From assembly GCF_042682545.1 (NCBI RefSeq), contig NZ_JBHUHQ010000041.1: a DNA stretch of 64,000 bases, one strand, 5' to 3'. This document shows, piece after piece, positions 43,535 through 53,437 of the stretch. Under the pieces are notes generated by a model that did not search any database, was not told where the DNA came from, and worked only from the letters and a program-made list of their open reading frames with translations. This DNA is from Ornithinibacillus salinisoli (GTDB lineage: Bacteria > Bacillota > Bacilli > Bacillales > Amphibacillaceae). Every line of letters begins with the position of its first letter. The stretch's first letter is position 1. The position numbers and the translations under genes are program-made.

Positions 43535-46500
43535 TTGAAAAGATTCAGATCAAAAATATCAGTATTTTTAATTGTGTTGCTTCTAATTGGTACAGTGATG
43601 CCAACACAATTTGTATTTGGGGCGAATGTTATTGTACCAGATGGTCATGAAATTGATTATGACGATAATGTTCCTGCTGATAATGCAGTACCAGTAGCTG
43701 TAGCGCCTGATTTAACAGTTACAGCAGAAGATGGTGAAGTATTCTCAGGTGGAAATATTAAGTTTCAAATTAATGGTGGAAGCGACCCTTCAGAAAAATT
43801 AGTTCTTCGAAATGGGAAGTACACACTTGACGGTGGTCAGGAAATGGAAATTTTAGACGGTGTTATTTACTTGGATACAAATGAAAATGGAAATTTTAAT
43901 GATCCAGGTGAGGACATCGCGAAAGTGAATGATATCTTAAATGGAGATGGAACATCACTTCAAATTGATTTTTCAACAATCCCACTTCCAAATGGGGATT
44001 TTGAAAAGGGTAATACGGGTGAGGTTACTGAAACCAACCCAATTCCAAATTGGACCATAAATACTTCAAGTATTGGACCTAATGGAACTACTATCGATCA
44101 AATATGGCTAGGGGAATTAGCTGAGAAAACGCAGGGTCGTACTTATGACAGCGTAGTAAGTAGTGGGAATGGCACCTATACCGTAACAGGACCAGGTGGC
44201 GAGTATTCCTACACTACTAATGTCGATTATAATGGAACAGCATCTACAAGTGATATGCAAAATGTTGAAGGCTTTGAGGCAGAATTCGGTAGTTTGGATA
44301 GATATGTAAAGAATATTTATCAAGATGGAGAAACTTCAAGTCAAGCTTTAGAAATTGGTTTCTTGAACGCTAAACTTAAATCCGGAGATTATGCTGTAAC
44401 AGATGGGCAAATCGCTTCTTCCTTTGGTGCGGAAGCTATTAGTGACCCATTTGAGGTAAATGCAGGTGATCAATTAGGATTTGATTGGAAAGCCAATGAC
44501 GGTGGAGATGATTATGAAGTTTATGGTTATTTAATAGATGAAGTAGGTAACCACACTGAAATTCTTTATGGTAGAGGATCTGCACAAGGTTGGACTACAA
44601 ACACTGGGGTTATTCCAGCAGATGGAACATATAGATTCCGTTTCGTTTCAGGCTCTTTTAACCGTACAGATGGTACAACTCATGGGGCAACATTAAGTAT
44701 TGATAACATTCGTATCCTCAGCGGAAAAGTAGTAGCAAGTATAGCTGAACAAATAGGACAACTTGTTACGTATGAAACTACGGAACTATTAGGTGACCGT
44801 GATGTGGACATTACCGTCACAAATGGGACTGGTGGAGTAAGTAATACAACAACGGTACCAGTTTTAATGGACAATGAATTAGAACGGTCATTAACAATAG
44901 AAACACCTACTGAGGATGAAGTTGTCTATAATCCAACACCAGGAATTACTGGTGATGTATTGGATGGTTCAACAGTAGTTGTTGATGTAACTGGACCTGG
45001 TGGCTACACGTATACAGGAACTGCCACTGTTACAGACGGAGAGTGGACGATAAATGCCATTGATGGGTTGACTGAACCGGGGGAATATACGATCAGTGCA
45101 ACGGCATCGAATGGGTCTTTGGCTACAGATCCACCTGTCACATCTACATTTGTTTTTGTAAATAAAACAATGCTAGAAGATTATATAGCTGAAGTAGATG
45201 ATTTAAACCGAGAAGACTATCAAGCTGGATGGGATGATTTCGAAGAAGCATTACGTGAAGCGGAAGGTCTAATAGCTGAGATTGATAACATGGATAATGA
45301 TGTAAATCCAGATCAAGCTGCTGTAGATCAAGCATTAAAAAATCTTCAAGATGCGAAAGCAGCACTAGAAAAACATTCACCGGTACACTCTGAACCCGCA
45401 GCTTACGAACATGGTGAAAATGAAATCACAATTGACTTTGATAAGGATGTTGTGTTAACAGCAGGAGATACAACCGAAGGATTCACCGTTACCGTTGATG
45501 GAACGGAATATACCGTTACAGATGCAGTGGCTAATGGTGATAAAGTAACGTTAACAGTTGACCAGCCATTAGATAGTGATGCGGAAGAAGTGAAAGTAGT
45601 ATACACCAAGAATGAAACAAATCCTAATCTATTCGGAGACGAAGAAAATGGTTCAGCGGATGAGTCATTTGAAATTGTAGCGAAAGACGATTTCGGATCA
45701 GCGTTACAAATCGAGACAACTAAAGGCAATACAGATAATCAAACACCTGAGTTCACTGGCAGTGTACATGTGGATGCTGATGAAGGTACCTTAACAATCT
45801 ACGACAACACTGGAAACGAAGTGCTTACAGACATGCAAGTAACGTTAAATGGTGATGGCACATGGACGTACAATGTTCCTATGGAGAGTGAACTTGATTT
45901 TGGAGATTATACGTTTGAAGTAACTGCTATAAATAATGAAACTGGAAGAACGATTACAAAGTCTGCGGCATTCACAGTGGTTGATAAAATCGATCTTCAA
46001 ACAGAATACGATGAAGTTATAGAATTTAAGGAAGAAGAACATCGTTCAGGCTGGGATGATTTTGAAAAAGCCCGGGAAAAAGCTGATGAAATTCTAGTAA
46101 ACCCGACAGCATCTCAGGACGAAGTTAATCAAGCATTAGACGAACTTCAAACTGCAAGAGAAGCTCTTGAAAAACATTCTCCAGTAGCAGAAAATGCTGT
46201 ATTTGAGCATGGTGGAGATGAAATAATAGTAGAGTTTGATAAAAATGTGAAGTTCACTGATGGAGAATTAGACCTAACAGCTGGTTTCACCGTTACAGTA
46301 GATGGCGTTGAAGTTGATGTTCAGAATGTGGAATTAGTTGAAGTAGACACACAGGGCAAAACGAAAAAAGTTAAATTAACTTTAGCTAATGGCACAGAGC
46401 TCTCAAGTGACGAAAATGTAAAAGTTTTCTATAACAAAGAAAGTGGAAGTTCGAATCTTGTTGGTGATGAGGAAAATGGAACAGCTGTAGAAGACTTCAT

Positions 46501-47323
46501 ATTCCAAGCTGGTGATCCATTTGGACATGCCCTGCAAATTTATCATCCAGAGGGTACTACAAATGATACAACGCCTACAATTGAAGGTACAGCTGATGCA
46601 GACGCCGACAGTGCAATAATTACGATCATAGGTCCAGATGGTAAAGAATTGGTTGTCGATACGGATGAATTAACAATTAATCCTGACGGTACTTGGACAT
46701 ACAATGTAAATGAAAAACTTGCACCAGGTGAATACACCGTCATTGTGACAACTTCTAAAGAAGGTCGTTCCGATGTAACGAAATATCATACATTCACTGT
46801 TGTTGATAAGGAAGCACTTATTGACCTAGAAGATGATATTACGTATCAAGAGTTACAAGAAGATAAATACACTATAGGTTCATGGGATAAATTTAAAGAT
46901 GCGCTCGACAAAGCAAGAAAGGTAATCGATGATCCGAATGCAATACAAGCTGGGGTCGATCAAGCGAAAGCTGAATTAGAAAAGGCTTATAATGAGCTTG
47001 TTTATATTGAAGATTTAAAGAAAAAAGTGGACGGAACTAATGACTTAGAACCAAGCGATTATACAAAAGAAAGCTGGGCTACTTACCTGAAAGCATTAGA
47101 TAAAGCCAAAGAAGTTTTAGCAGATATTAATGCAACACAGGAAGAAGTAGATGTAGCACTAGCTGAATTAGAAAAGGCTTTAAAAGAATTGGAAGTAGTA
47201 GATACAAAAGAAAATATTTTACCTAAGACGGCTACTGACATCTATAATTGGTTGTTGTTAGGAGTTGCATTCATATTGGTTGGAACACTTCTATTCTTAA
47301 CTAGACGTAGGAGAACAGAATAG
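43535..47323 (+). CDS. Large sortase-type surface protein with FIVAR and SwmB-like modules
   Basis: TTG after AAGGAGTGAAG; 1262 residues. Signal peptide 1-30 (ending FVFGA). Residues 30-450 are an acidic beta-rich region with EYSYTTNVDYNGT. Then follow an Ig/Big-like domain (452-542), FIVAR 1 (545-615), SwmB-like 1 (616-710), Big-like (720-815), FIVAR 2 (820-882), SwmB-like 2 (887-990), Big-like (990-1090), FIVAR 3 and 4 (1093-1222). The C-terminus has LPKTA (about 1229), a TM helix and RRRRTE, a cell-wall sorting signal with Ala instead of Gly. Probably an adhesin; the two repeat blocks arose by internal duplication. Confidence 0.85.
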   Translation: MKRFRSKISVFLIVLLLIGTVMPTQFVFGANVIVPDGHEIDYDDNVPADNAVPVAVAPDLTVTAEDGEVFSGGNIKFQINGGSDPSEKLVLRNGKYTLDGGQEMEILDGVIYLDTNENGNFNDPGEDIAKVNDILNGDGTSLQIDFSTIPLPNGDFEKGNTGEVTETNPIPNWTINTSSIGPNGTTIDQIWLGELAEKTQGRTYDSVVSSGNGTYTVTGPGGEYSYTTNVDYNGTASTSDMQNVEGFEAEFGSLDRYVKNIYQDGETSSQALEIGFLNAKLKSGDYAVTDGQIASSFGAEAISDPFEVNAGDQLGFDWKANDGGDDYEVYGYLIDEVGNHTEILYGRGSAQGWTTNTGVIPADGTYRFRFVSGSFNRTDGTTHGATLSIDNIRILSGKVVASIAEQIGQLVTYETTELLGDRDVDITVTNGTGGVSNTTTVPVLMDNELERSLTIETPTEDEVVYNPTPGITGDVLDGSTVVVDVTGPGGYTYTGTATVTDGEWTINAIDGLTEPGEYTISATASNGSLATDPPVTSTFVFVNKTMLEDYIAEVDDLNREDYQAGWDDFEEALREAEGLIAEIDNMDNDVNPDQAAVDQALKNLQDAKAALEKHSPVHSEPAAYEHGENEITIDFDKDVVLTAGDTTEGFTVTVDGTEYTVTDAVANGDKVTLTVDQPLDSDAEEVKVVYTKNETNPNLFGDEENGSADESFEIVAKDDFGSALQIETTKGNTDNQTPEFTGSVHVDADEGTLTIYDNTGNEVLTDMQVTLNGDGTWTYNVPMESELDFGDYTFEVTAINNETGRTITKSAAFTVVDKIDLQTEYDEVIEFKEEEHRSGWDDFEKAREKADEILVNPTASQDEVNQALDELQTAREALEKHSPVAENAVFEHGGDEIIVEFDKNVKFTDGELDLTAGFTVTVDGVEVDVQNVELVEVDTQGKTKKVKLTLANGTELSSDENVKVFYNKESGSSNLVGDEENGTAVEDFIFQAGDPFGHALQIYHPEGTTNDTTPTIEGTADADADSAIITIIGPDGKELVVDTDELTINPDGTWTYNVNEKLAPGEYTVIVTTSKEGRSDVTKYHTFTVVDKEALIDLEDDITYQELQEDKYTIGSWDKFKDALDKARKVIDDPNAIQAGVDQAKAELEKAYNELVYIEDLKKKVDGTNDLEPSDYTKESWATYLKALDKAKEVLADINATQEEVDVALAELEKALKELEVVDTKENILPKTATDIYNWLLLGVAFILVGTLLFLTRRRRTE

Positions 47324-47364
47324 GAAAAATTAAATAGAATAGAGTTTTGCTAACCTTATAACTT

Positions 47365-47394
47365 GCTGCCGGATTATTCCGGCAGCATTATTTT
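47365..47394 (+). terminator. Terminator after the surface protein gene
   Basis: GCTGCCGG (47365-47372) and CCGGCAGC (47379-47386), loop ATTATT, followed by ATTATTTT. Confidence 0.85.
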
Positions 47395-47525
47395 AATGAA
47401 ACAGAAGTAGGGGGATGGTATAAGTCGTTTTTACCGAAATAAAAGGACAAGTTAGACCAAGTAAATGTTACAATTACAATATAAAAAATTTGTAGAAAAA
47501 TAGAAATTTATAAGAGGAGTATAAA

Positions 47526-48647
47526 ATGAAAGCAATTCTGATTGATGATGAACCATTATCGCTAAATTATTTAGAACATCAGCTTGTAAGTATTTCAGAT
47601 ATTCAAGTTATCGGTAAGTTTACCGATCCCTACGAGGGAAAATTAGCGATAGAAAATAATAACATAGATATCGTTTTTTTGGATATTCATCTTCCACAGA
47701 TTAATGGAATTGAGTTGGCGGAACAACTATTGGAAATGGATCAAAGTATTCGAGTTGTGTTTGTAACAGCTTACGACAATTATGCCATTAAAGCATTTGA
47801 GATGAATGCACTTGATTATGTCATGAAACCTATTTCTAAAAAACGCTTATTAAATACCATTCAACGGATCAAACAAAAAATAGATAATTCAAGTACTAGA
47901 AAGTTCTCGGAAAAATTGAAAATAAGTATGTTTGACCAATTATTGCTTTCGAACCATCAAAGGCAAACGATATCACTTCACTGGCGAACAACCAAAGTTC
48001 AGCAGTTATTCTTATATTTACTCCATAATCGAGGGAAAGTGGTTGGTAAATTTGAATTAGTAGAATTACTTTGGCCAGATCTTGAACCTCATAAGGCCAA
48101 TGCGCAATTATACACGGCCATTTATCATATTCGTAAAACACTTGCTGATTTTGATCGACATTTTCATATTACAAATACATCAGAAGGATATCTACTAACA
48201 TTAAGAGATGTAATATTGGATGTAGAAGAGTTTGAACAATATATTCGATCGGAACAACCTATAACTGAACAGACGATTGCAGACTATGAACATGCAGTAG
48301 GGTTATATAAAGGAAAATACTTACAAGGATTTGATTACATTTGGGCAGAAAGTGAGAGGCAGAGGCTGCAGTTACTTTGGATTAGAACATCATTGAAACT
48401 CGTATATTGGTATTATACGAATCATTTTTATGAAAAAGCGATGGAGCTGGGATTAGAAATTTGCCGATACAATCCGTTAGAGGAAGAGGCCTATTTTCTA
48501 GTGATGAAGGCATACACAAAAATAGGTAAAAACGCATCTGTACATCTTCTTTATCAACAGTTACAAGAGATACTGATGGAAGAATTAAATGAAAAACCAA
48601 ATTCAACCATTACGAATTGGTACCGAGATTGGGAAAAAGAAAAATAA
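47526..48647 (+). CDS. Response regulator: REC, OmpR-type HTH, BTAD
   Basis: 373 residues; ATG after AAGAGGAG. The receiver has D7/D8, phospho-acceptor D53 (VFLDIHLP), T81 and K101. It is followed by a winged helix (about 150-230, VGKFELVELLWPDLEPHKAN) and a bacterial transcriptional activation domain of TPR-like helices (about 235-373, SARP-style). It probably activates surface or antibiotic genes after phosphorylation. It is convergent with the hybrid kinase at 48666-51773, its likely partner, sharing a bidirectional terminator. Confidence 0.85.
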   Translation: MKAILIDDEPLSLNYLEHQLVSISDIQVIGKFTDPYEGKLAIENNNIDIVFLDIHLPQINGIELAEQLLEMDQSIRVVFVTAYDNYAIKAFEMNALDYVMKPISKKRLLNTIQRIKQKIDNSSTRKFSEKLKISMFDQLLLSNHQRQTISLHWRTTKVQQLFLYLLHNRGKVVGKFELVELLWPDLEPHKANAQLYTAIYHIRKTLADFDRHFHITNTSEGYLLTLRDVILDVEEFEQYIRSEQPITEQTIADYEHAVGLYKGKYLQGFDYIWAESERQRLQLLWIRTSLKLVYWYYTNHFYEKAMELGLEICRYNPLEEEAYFLVMKAYTKIGKNASVHLLYQQLQEILMEELNEKPNSTITNWYRDWEKEK

Positions 48648-48682
48648 GGAATGATTATTTCTCCTTCATTCCTTATTTTTTG
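48642..48682. terminator. Bidirectional terminator between regulator and kinase
   Basis: AAATAAGGAATGA (48642-48654) and TCATTCCTTATTT (48666-48678) are perfect 13-bp arms with A/T tracts on both sides. The left arm overlaps the regulator stop codon. Confidence 0.8.
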
Positions 48683-51600
48683 GTATTTGAAAAGAGACAA
48701 CGGTGCCCTGTTCGTTATTGCTATGAATGGTTATTCCTCTGCCATAAAGCTGGTTCATTCGTCGGTTAATATTTCTTAGTCCTATTCCTTTACTCTCCTT
48801 ATCAAAATTGTTTTCCGTGATAACTGCATCCTGAATTTCCTTTGTCATACCCTTCCCGTTGTCATGAACCGAAATTTCTATGAATTCGGAGTATCTTTTT
48901 ATTTGAATACAAATTTTCCCTCCCTTTTGACGTTCAAACACCCCATGTTTAACAGCGTTTTCAACAATCGGCTGTATGGACAATGGAGGTAAATATTCAT
49001 CGATACCGGTATCAACTTCCCATTCAACCTGTAAACGCTCACCAAATCGTTCCTTTTCAATATATAAATACGATTGAACGAGAGCAAGCTCGTCCTCAAG
49101 AGGAACAACAGGGTCAGAGTTTTTAAAGTCAAAGCTATAGCGTAAATAGTTACTAAATTCTTCGAGAAGAGCTTGCATTTTCGAATAGTCCGACATTCCA
49201 AGCGCTGCGATGGAATTTAATGTGTTAAGTAAAAAATGTGGCTGAATTTGTGATTGTAGCCAAGCTCCTTCCATACGTATGCGCTCTTCTATAGATAATT
49301 TTATATCGGTTAAGGCACGAACTCTTGCCTTTAATTCAAATGCATCTACCGGCTTTTGCACATAATCGTTAGCACCTACTTGAAAACCTGTTAAAATATC
49401 CTCTGAACTTGTCCGCGCGGTTAAAAGCAACACAGGAAGTTCTGAAATATTAAATCTTTCTCTTATTCGTTTTGTTAATTCATATCCGGATATTTTTGGC
49501 ATCATTACGTCTGAAATGACAATGTCAAATCGAATTTTTTCCAAGTACGTGATTGCTTGTTCAGCACTAGTAACAGCAGTTATGCTGTAACCATCTTGTT
49601 CAAGAATATCTATCAGTACCTTCAGGTTCACATTATCATCATCGACCGCTAAAACTTTTGGATTTATTTTAGTAGATTCCCTATCAGATAAATTAGGTGA
49701 ATCTGTTGTCGCGGCTATATGGTTTACGGGATCGTTTGAAATAAGCAAGGGCTGTTCTTCTTCTCCATAAACGAAATCCTCAGAGGTAGGAAGTGTAAAT
49801 GAAAACACCGATCCTTTGCCTGGAATAGATCGAACGGTCAGAGTTCCATCATGCATTTCTATTAATTGTTTGCTAATACTTAACCCAAGTCCGAACCCAC
49901 CACCTATTTGGGATGAGTGCTTACTAGCTTGTTCATAAGGTAGCAAAATGCGATTTATATCGTTTTCTTCAATACCTATTCCTGTATCCTCCACGTCAAT
50001 CTGAACCAGTTTGTCTAATGTTTTGCAGCGAATTGTAATGGTTCCTTGTTCCGTGTATTTTACTGCATTATGTACTAAATTGAATAGAACTTGAATTATT
50101 CTATTCTCATCTGCATGCACAGCAGGTAATTTATCTGACATTTTTATATGTAATTGGATAGGCTTATTTTCTAACATAAAGCTAACCATATCAACAACGC
50201 CATTAATAACAGATTGCACTTCTAAGCTAGTGTAATTCAATTGTATATTATTTTCTTTCAATCTAGTAATATCCACTAAATCATTTAACATAATGGACAT
50301 TCTGCCGCTAATACTGCTCATCACTTCGAGACGTTCCTTATGTTTTTCATGGATAGAGACACGATCATTTAAAACGGTGTGTGTAATATTGCTGATGACG
50401 TGTAATGGATTTCTCAGTTCATGAGATGTATTGACTAAAAATTCATCTTTTCGTTTTATCTCTAATTGTAATTTATTTGCTAAGTGCTTTGTCTCTTCTG
50501 TTGTTTGTAGAAAACGTTGAAACCAAAATGCAGAAAAGGCAAGTATGGCAATAATGAGATCAAAGGGATAATGGATCATATCCAAAGGAGTGTGATTTTC
50601 AATTGTTGTCCATAGAATATTTATCCCTATACTTAAACTGGCTAGCAAAAGGAAAATGACGTTTTCTTTTTGCATAATAGCTTTTACTAGAATATAGATT
50701 GAAATTGTAATTGATAAGACAAATACACTTATTAGCAGTAAGCGAATAATCATTTCGACATATAGATATGGTAATAACAGAACTATGAAGACATATAATC
50801 CACATAAGACTTTAAACCAGAAAATAATTTTTTTATTGCTATATGAAGAAAATAAGTTACTTAGTACTAGTGGTAAATATGCTGCGACACCAATATAAGA
50901 AAGGGAACTTATATTTCTTTCCCATTCAAAGCTTAGATCGATCCATGAGAACAATAGTCTATCATCAGCAACGAGAACACTGAAAATAGCACATAGAATT
51001 AATAAGGAAAAGTAGTATAGACTCTTGTTTTTCATACCTAAAAAGTACAATATAATGGCGTATAAACTATGGAACAAAAAGACACCGCATAGTAAAAGCT
51101 GCAGTCCAATAGATAAAGAAGTGTATTGATTTACAGCTTTTATCGTTCCAAAGCGGATTGGTTTAGTGATCCCCCCTTCTCCTCGGATAGTGTGGTTAGA
51201 AACATGGATGACCACATCTATTTCGTTGTTATTTGGTGTAGCCTCCACAGTGTATGGCGGATTTCGTGCTTGGTAATGTTTCAAGTTTGTCGAGGTTTTT
51301 CCGGAATTACCAACTAATTTACCGTTTACAAAAACTTCGGATGCATTTCTAATTTCCTCGACCCGTAATCCAAATGATTGTGTTTGATCATCATCAAGCA
51401 GGATCCGTAGTCTGTAAGTTCCATAGCGAAAGAAGTTTTGGTCTTGTGGTGAAAATGACTCATCCCAAGCTTGTGGGAGTTTAAAGTTACGTTTTTTACC
51501 GTCCAATATTTCTTCATTTGTCTTAAATTCTTCAGGGGGGATCAATAATGAAGGGTAAAATTCCCACTCTCCATTTAATGCAAGAGTTTTTTTGGATGAA

Positions 51601-51773
51601 AATTCCCAACCGCGTAAATCGAGTACACCTTGTTTGAATTCTGACTCCTTAGAGTAGTTAAAGGAGCCTGCAAAATCTATCCAAGTTAACCGTATTGCTG
51701 TAATAAAAACTAAAAAAACTATGATGGATATTTTCCATTTCATTTTCGTTTTGATTTTTCTCATCCTATACAA
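48666..51773 (-). CDS. Hybrid sensor kinase: 7TMR-DISM, HisKA/HATPase, receiver, LytS-type kinase
   Basis: 1035 residues. N-terminal TM, then an extracellular DISMED2-like jelly roll (about 45-195, ALNGEWEFYPS, YRLRILLDDDQ) and seven TM helices (about 215-420). HisKA follows with His about 451 in NTSHELRNPLHVI, then HATPase (N-box NLVHNAVKYTEQG; GGGFGLGLSISKQL), a receiver (Asp about 756 in IVISDVMMPKISGYEL) and finally a second kinase core of the LytS type (QSQIQPHFLLNTLNSI, then VENAVKHG and GIGLRNINRR). Two different kinase cores in one chain are unusual. The convergent regulator at 47526 is the probable target. Confidence 0.87.
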   Translation of the reverse strand: MYRMRKIKTKMKWKISIIVFLVFITAIRLTWIDFAGSFNYSKESEFKQGVLDLRGWEFSSKKTLALNGEWEFYPSLLIPPEEFKTNEEILDGKKRNFKLPQAWDESFSPQDQNFFRYGTYRLRILLDDDQTQSFGLRVEEIRNASEVFVNGKLVGNSGKTSTNLKHYQARNPPYTVEATPNNNEIDVVIHVSNHTIRGEGGITKPIRFGTIKAVNQYTSLSIGLQLLLCGVFLFHSLYAIILYFLGMKNKSLYYFSLLILCAIFSVLVADDRLLFSWIDLSFEWERNISSLSYIGVAAYLPLVLSNLFSSYSNKKIIFWFKVLCGLYVFIVLLLPYLYVEMIIRLLLISVFVLSITISIYILVKAIMQKENVIFLLLASLSIGINILWTTIENHTPLDMIHYPFDLIIAILAFSAFWFQRFLQTTEETKHLANKLQLEIKRKDEFLVNTSHELRNPLHVISNITHTVLNDRVSIHEKHKERLEVMSSISGRMSIMLNDLVDITRLKENNIQLNYTSLEVQSVINGVVDMVSFMLENKPIQLHIKMSDKLPAVHADENRIIQVLFNLVHNAVKYTEQGTITIRCKTLDKLVQIDVEDTGIGIEENDINRILLPYEQASKHSSQIGGGFGLGLSISKQLIEMHDGTLTVRSIPGKGSVFSFTLPTSEDFVYGEEEQPLLISNDPVNHIAATTDSPNLSDRESTKINPKVLAVDDDNVNLKVLIDILEQDGYSITAVTSAEQAITYLEKIRFDIVISDVMMPKISGYELTKRIRERFNISELPVLLLTARTSSEDILTGFQVGANDYVQKPVDAFELKARVRALTDIKLSIEERIRMEGAWLQSQIQPHFLLNTLNSIAALGMSDYSKMQALLEEFSNYLRYSFDFKNSDPVVPLEDELALVQSYLYIEKERFGERLQVEWEVDTGIDEYLPPLSIQPIVENAVKHGVFERQKGGKICIQIKRYSEFIEISVHDNGKGMTKEIQDAVITENNFDKESKGIGLRNINRRMNQLYGRGITIHSNNEQGTVVSFQIPKNKE

Positions 51774-52027
51774 CCTTATTTGTTATTGTCCTACTTGAAT
51801 CATATTGCAAAGTCAGTAGATTTGAATGTTAGTCATAAGAAGTATAATAGATTATTAAAAGTCACACTTTGTCGAAATAATCATAAAATAGTTTCAGATT
51901 AAAATCAAGTTAGATAAGATTAATATTTTAGGATAACTAGAGGAGTGAATTAATGGCTGATAAAGAATAAGGTATGAAAAACTGAGGAATCCTAATTTAT
52001 AAAAATGAAAAGGAAAATATTGTAGAG
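51774..52027. other. Divergent promoter region
   Basis: About 250 bases with the promoters of the kinase (minus) and the membrane protein (plus). No distinctive element was picked out. Confidence 0.3.
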
Positions 52028-52576
52028 ATGAATCAGGAATACATAGAAATAACAAATGAACTATATAGAATAGTTGCAGAAATACAGTCTATTATGATAG
52101 AGGAATGGGTTGAAAATGTTGTATTTACTGGTTATTGGTGGCTAGGTATGATTCTAAGTGTCATACCATGGATTATTTGGGGATTAGTCCACAATAAAAA
52201 GAGTAGAAACCGAATGCTTTATGTAGGATTTTATGTCATCTTAATTTCTTCGTTCTTTGATTTTATAGGTGTACAGATGGGATTATGGATATATTACTAT
52301 GAGTTAATACCATGGATTCCTGCTTATGAACCGTGGTGTGGTACGCTTTTGCCAGTCATTATAATAATGTTAATTGAATTTAGACCGAATATATCACCAT
52401 ATTTCAAAGGGTTATTTTTCGCAGCTCTAACAGCATTTGTTGGTGAACCATTATTCGAACACATAGGTCTTTATAATGCCATTCATTGGAGTAGTTTTTA
52501 CTCATTTCCTATTTACTTTTTAATCTTTTTATTTGGCTATTGGCTGAGTAGAAGAAATAATTTTGAAAAATACTGA
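52028..52576 (+). CDS. CBO0543-like small polytopic membrane protein
   Basis: 182 residues, ATG after TTGTAGAG (weak site). Five or six helices with Trp-rich loops (FTGYWWLGMILSVIPW, DFIGVQMGLWIYYYELIPWI, FVGEPLFEHIGLYNAIHW). This spacing of G-x-W-x-Y and P-x-E-P resembles the CBO0543 family found in many spore formers, function unknown. Monocistronic with a terminator at 52639. Confidence 0.65.
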   Translation: MNQEYIEITNELYRIVAEIQSIMIEEWVENVVFTGYWWLGMILSVIPWIIWGLVHNKKSRNRMLYVGFYVILISSFFDFIGVQMGLWIYYYELIPWIPAYEPWCGTLLPVIIIMLIEFRPNISPYFKGLFFAALTAFVGEPLFEHIGLYNAIHWSSFYSFPIYFLIFLFGYWLSRRNNFEKY

Positions 52577-52638
52577 GCACCTTAAAAGCATCTTATCACA
52601 ACTTCACTAAAACCTCACTATGGTAAATCTACCTATAG

Positions 52639-52682
52639 AAGACGTTTCCGTTTCGTATCATTGTTACGGAAACGTCTTTTTT
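52639..52682 (+). terminator. Terminator
   Basis: AAGACGTTTCCGT (52639-52651) and ACGGAAACGTCTT (52666-52678), perfect 13-bp stem, then TTTT. Confidence 0.8.
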
Positions 52683-52750
52683 CCCTTCTTAGGATGGTGC
52701 CTTTACTAGCTTTCTTTCTTAACCATATCTTATAGTAAGGGGGTGAAAAT

Positions 52751-53005
52751 ATGGATAAAGTGTTAATGTTTGCTACTGTATTATTGCCTATCATAACTGC
52801 TTTAGTAGAGGTTGTGAAAAAAACATTTGCTTTACCAAAAAATATTATTCCAATTACAAGCTTAGTTGTAGGTTTAGGTATAGGAGCTGTAGCTTATCCA
52901 TTTACGGATATGGATTTAGTATTACGGTTATGGGCAGGAGGATTAGCAGGATTAGCAGGAACGGGATTATTCGAATTAGTTAAGAAAACAGGTAAAAGTA
53001 AATAA
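52751..53005 (+). CDS. Holin-like small membrane protein
   Basis: 84 residues; ATG after AAGGGGGTG. Three hydrophobic helices (KVLMFATVLLPIITALVEVV, IIPITSLVVGLGIGAVAYP, WAGGLAGLAGTGLFELVKK) and a basic C-terminus. Size, the V-KKTFALP loop and the Gly-rich last helix match A118/LLH-type phage holins. No endolysin or phage gene is adjacent, so it may be a domesticated copy, perhaps used in mother-cell lysis or membrane-stress roles (inference). Confidence 0.7.
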   Translation: MDKVLMFATVLLPIITALVEVVKKTFALPKNIIPITSLVVGLGIGAVAYPFTDMDLVLRLWAGGLAGLAGTGLFELVKKTGKSK

Positions 53006-53137
53006 AATTATAGCGTATGTATTAAGAAGAAATAAACACACTAAATGATTCCTAACCATCCAAGTACAGCATTCATGATGAATAATTTATTTTTGCAATA
53101 ATGTTGTAGAGCTGATCGAGAAGAAAAAGCCACCACA

Positions 53138-53174
53138 TAGGTGCCTTTCCCGCGTCTATTGGGAAAGGCACCTA
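53138..53174. terminator. Terminator between holin gene and minus-strand spore genes
   Basis: TAGGTGCCTTTCCC (53138-53151) and GGGAAAGGCACCTA (53161-53174) are perfect arms with a 9-base loop. On the minus strand CTTTTTCTT follows about 10 bases later, so it probably serves the minus-strand gene ending at 53252. Confidence 0.65.
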
Positions 53175-53251
53175 AATTGATAGCCTTGTCATACTTGTTC
53201 ATACATACTTTTACTTGCTGAAAGAATTATTACCTATAGACTGTATTGCTT

Positions 53252-53374
53252 TCAGCCACAGCCGCACCCTTTACGTTTTATAGTTCCTTTGTTATTGGAT
53301 GAGGAATTCATTACAATCCTTTTATTGCTATTATGAGAACTAATTCTTTTTTTCTTTAAATCTTTTGCCTTCAA
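53252..53374 (-). CDS. 40-residue basic protein with CGCG tail, probably spore-associated
   Basis: TTG 53374 follows AAAGGAGCTG. The peptide begins MKAKDLKKKRISSHNSNKR and ends IKRKGCGCG. It is very basic, Ser/Asn-rich, with two Cys in the last four residues. A strong sigma-K promoter match lies just upstream, so expression late in the mother cell is expected. No family recognised; small Cys-ended basic peptides of this kind occur among coat proteins (inference). Confidence 0.6.
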   Translation of the reverse strand: MKAKDLKKKRISSHNSNKRIVMNSSSNNKGTIKRKGCGCG

Positions 53375-53404
53375 ATATATCAGCTCCTTTCGTTTATAGT
53401 GCAT

Positions 53405-53431
53405 TATAGTATGATGTACATATAGAAGAGT
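53405..53431 (-). promoter_or_regulatory. Sigma-K promoter of the 40-residue spore gene
   Basis: On the minus strand AC (53431-53430), 16 bases, then CATACTATA (53413-53405), a perfect match to CATANNNTA. It lies between the JAMM gene stop and the small gene. Confidence 0.6.
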
Positions 53432-53437
53432 GGGCTA

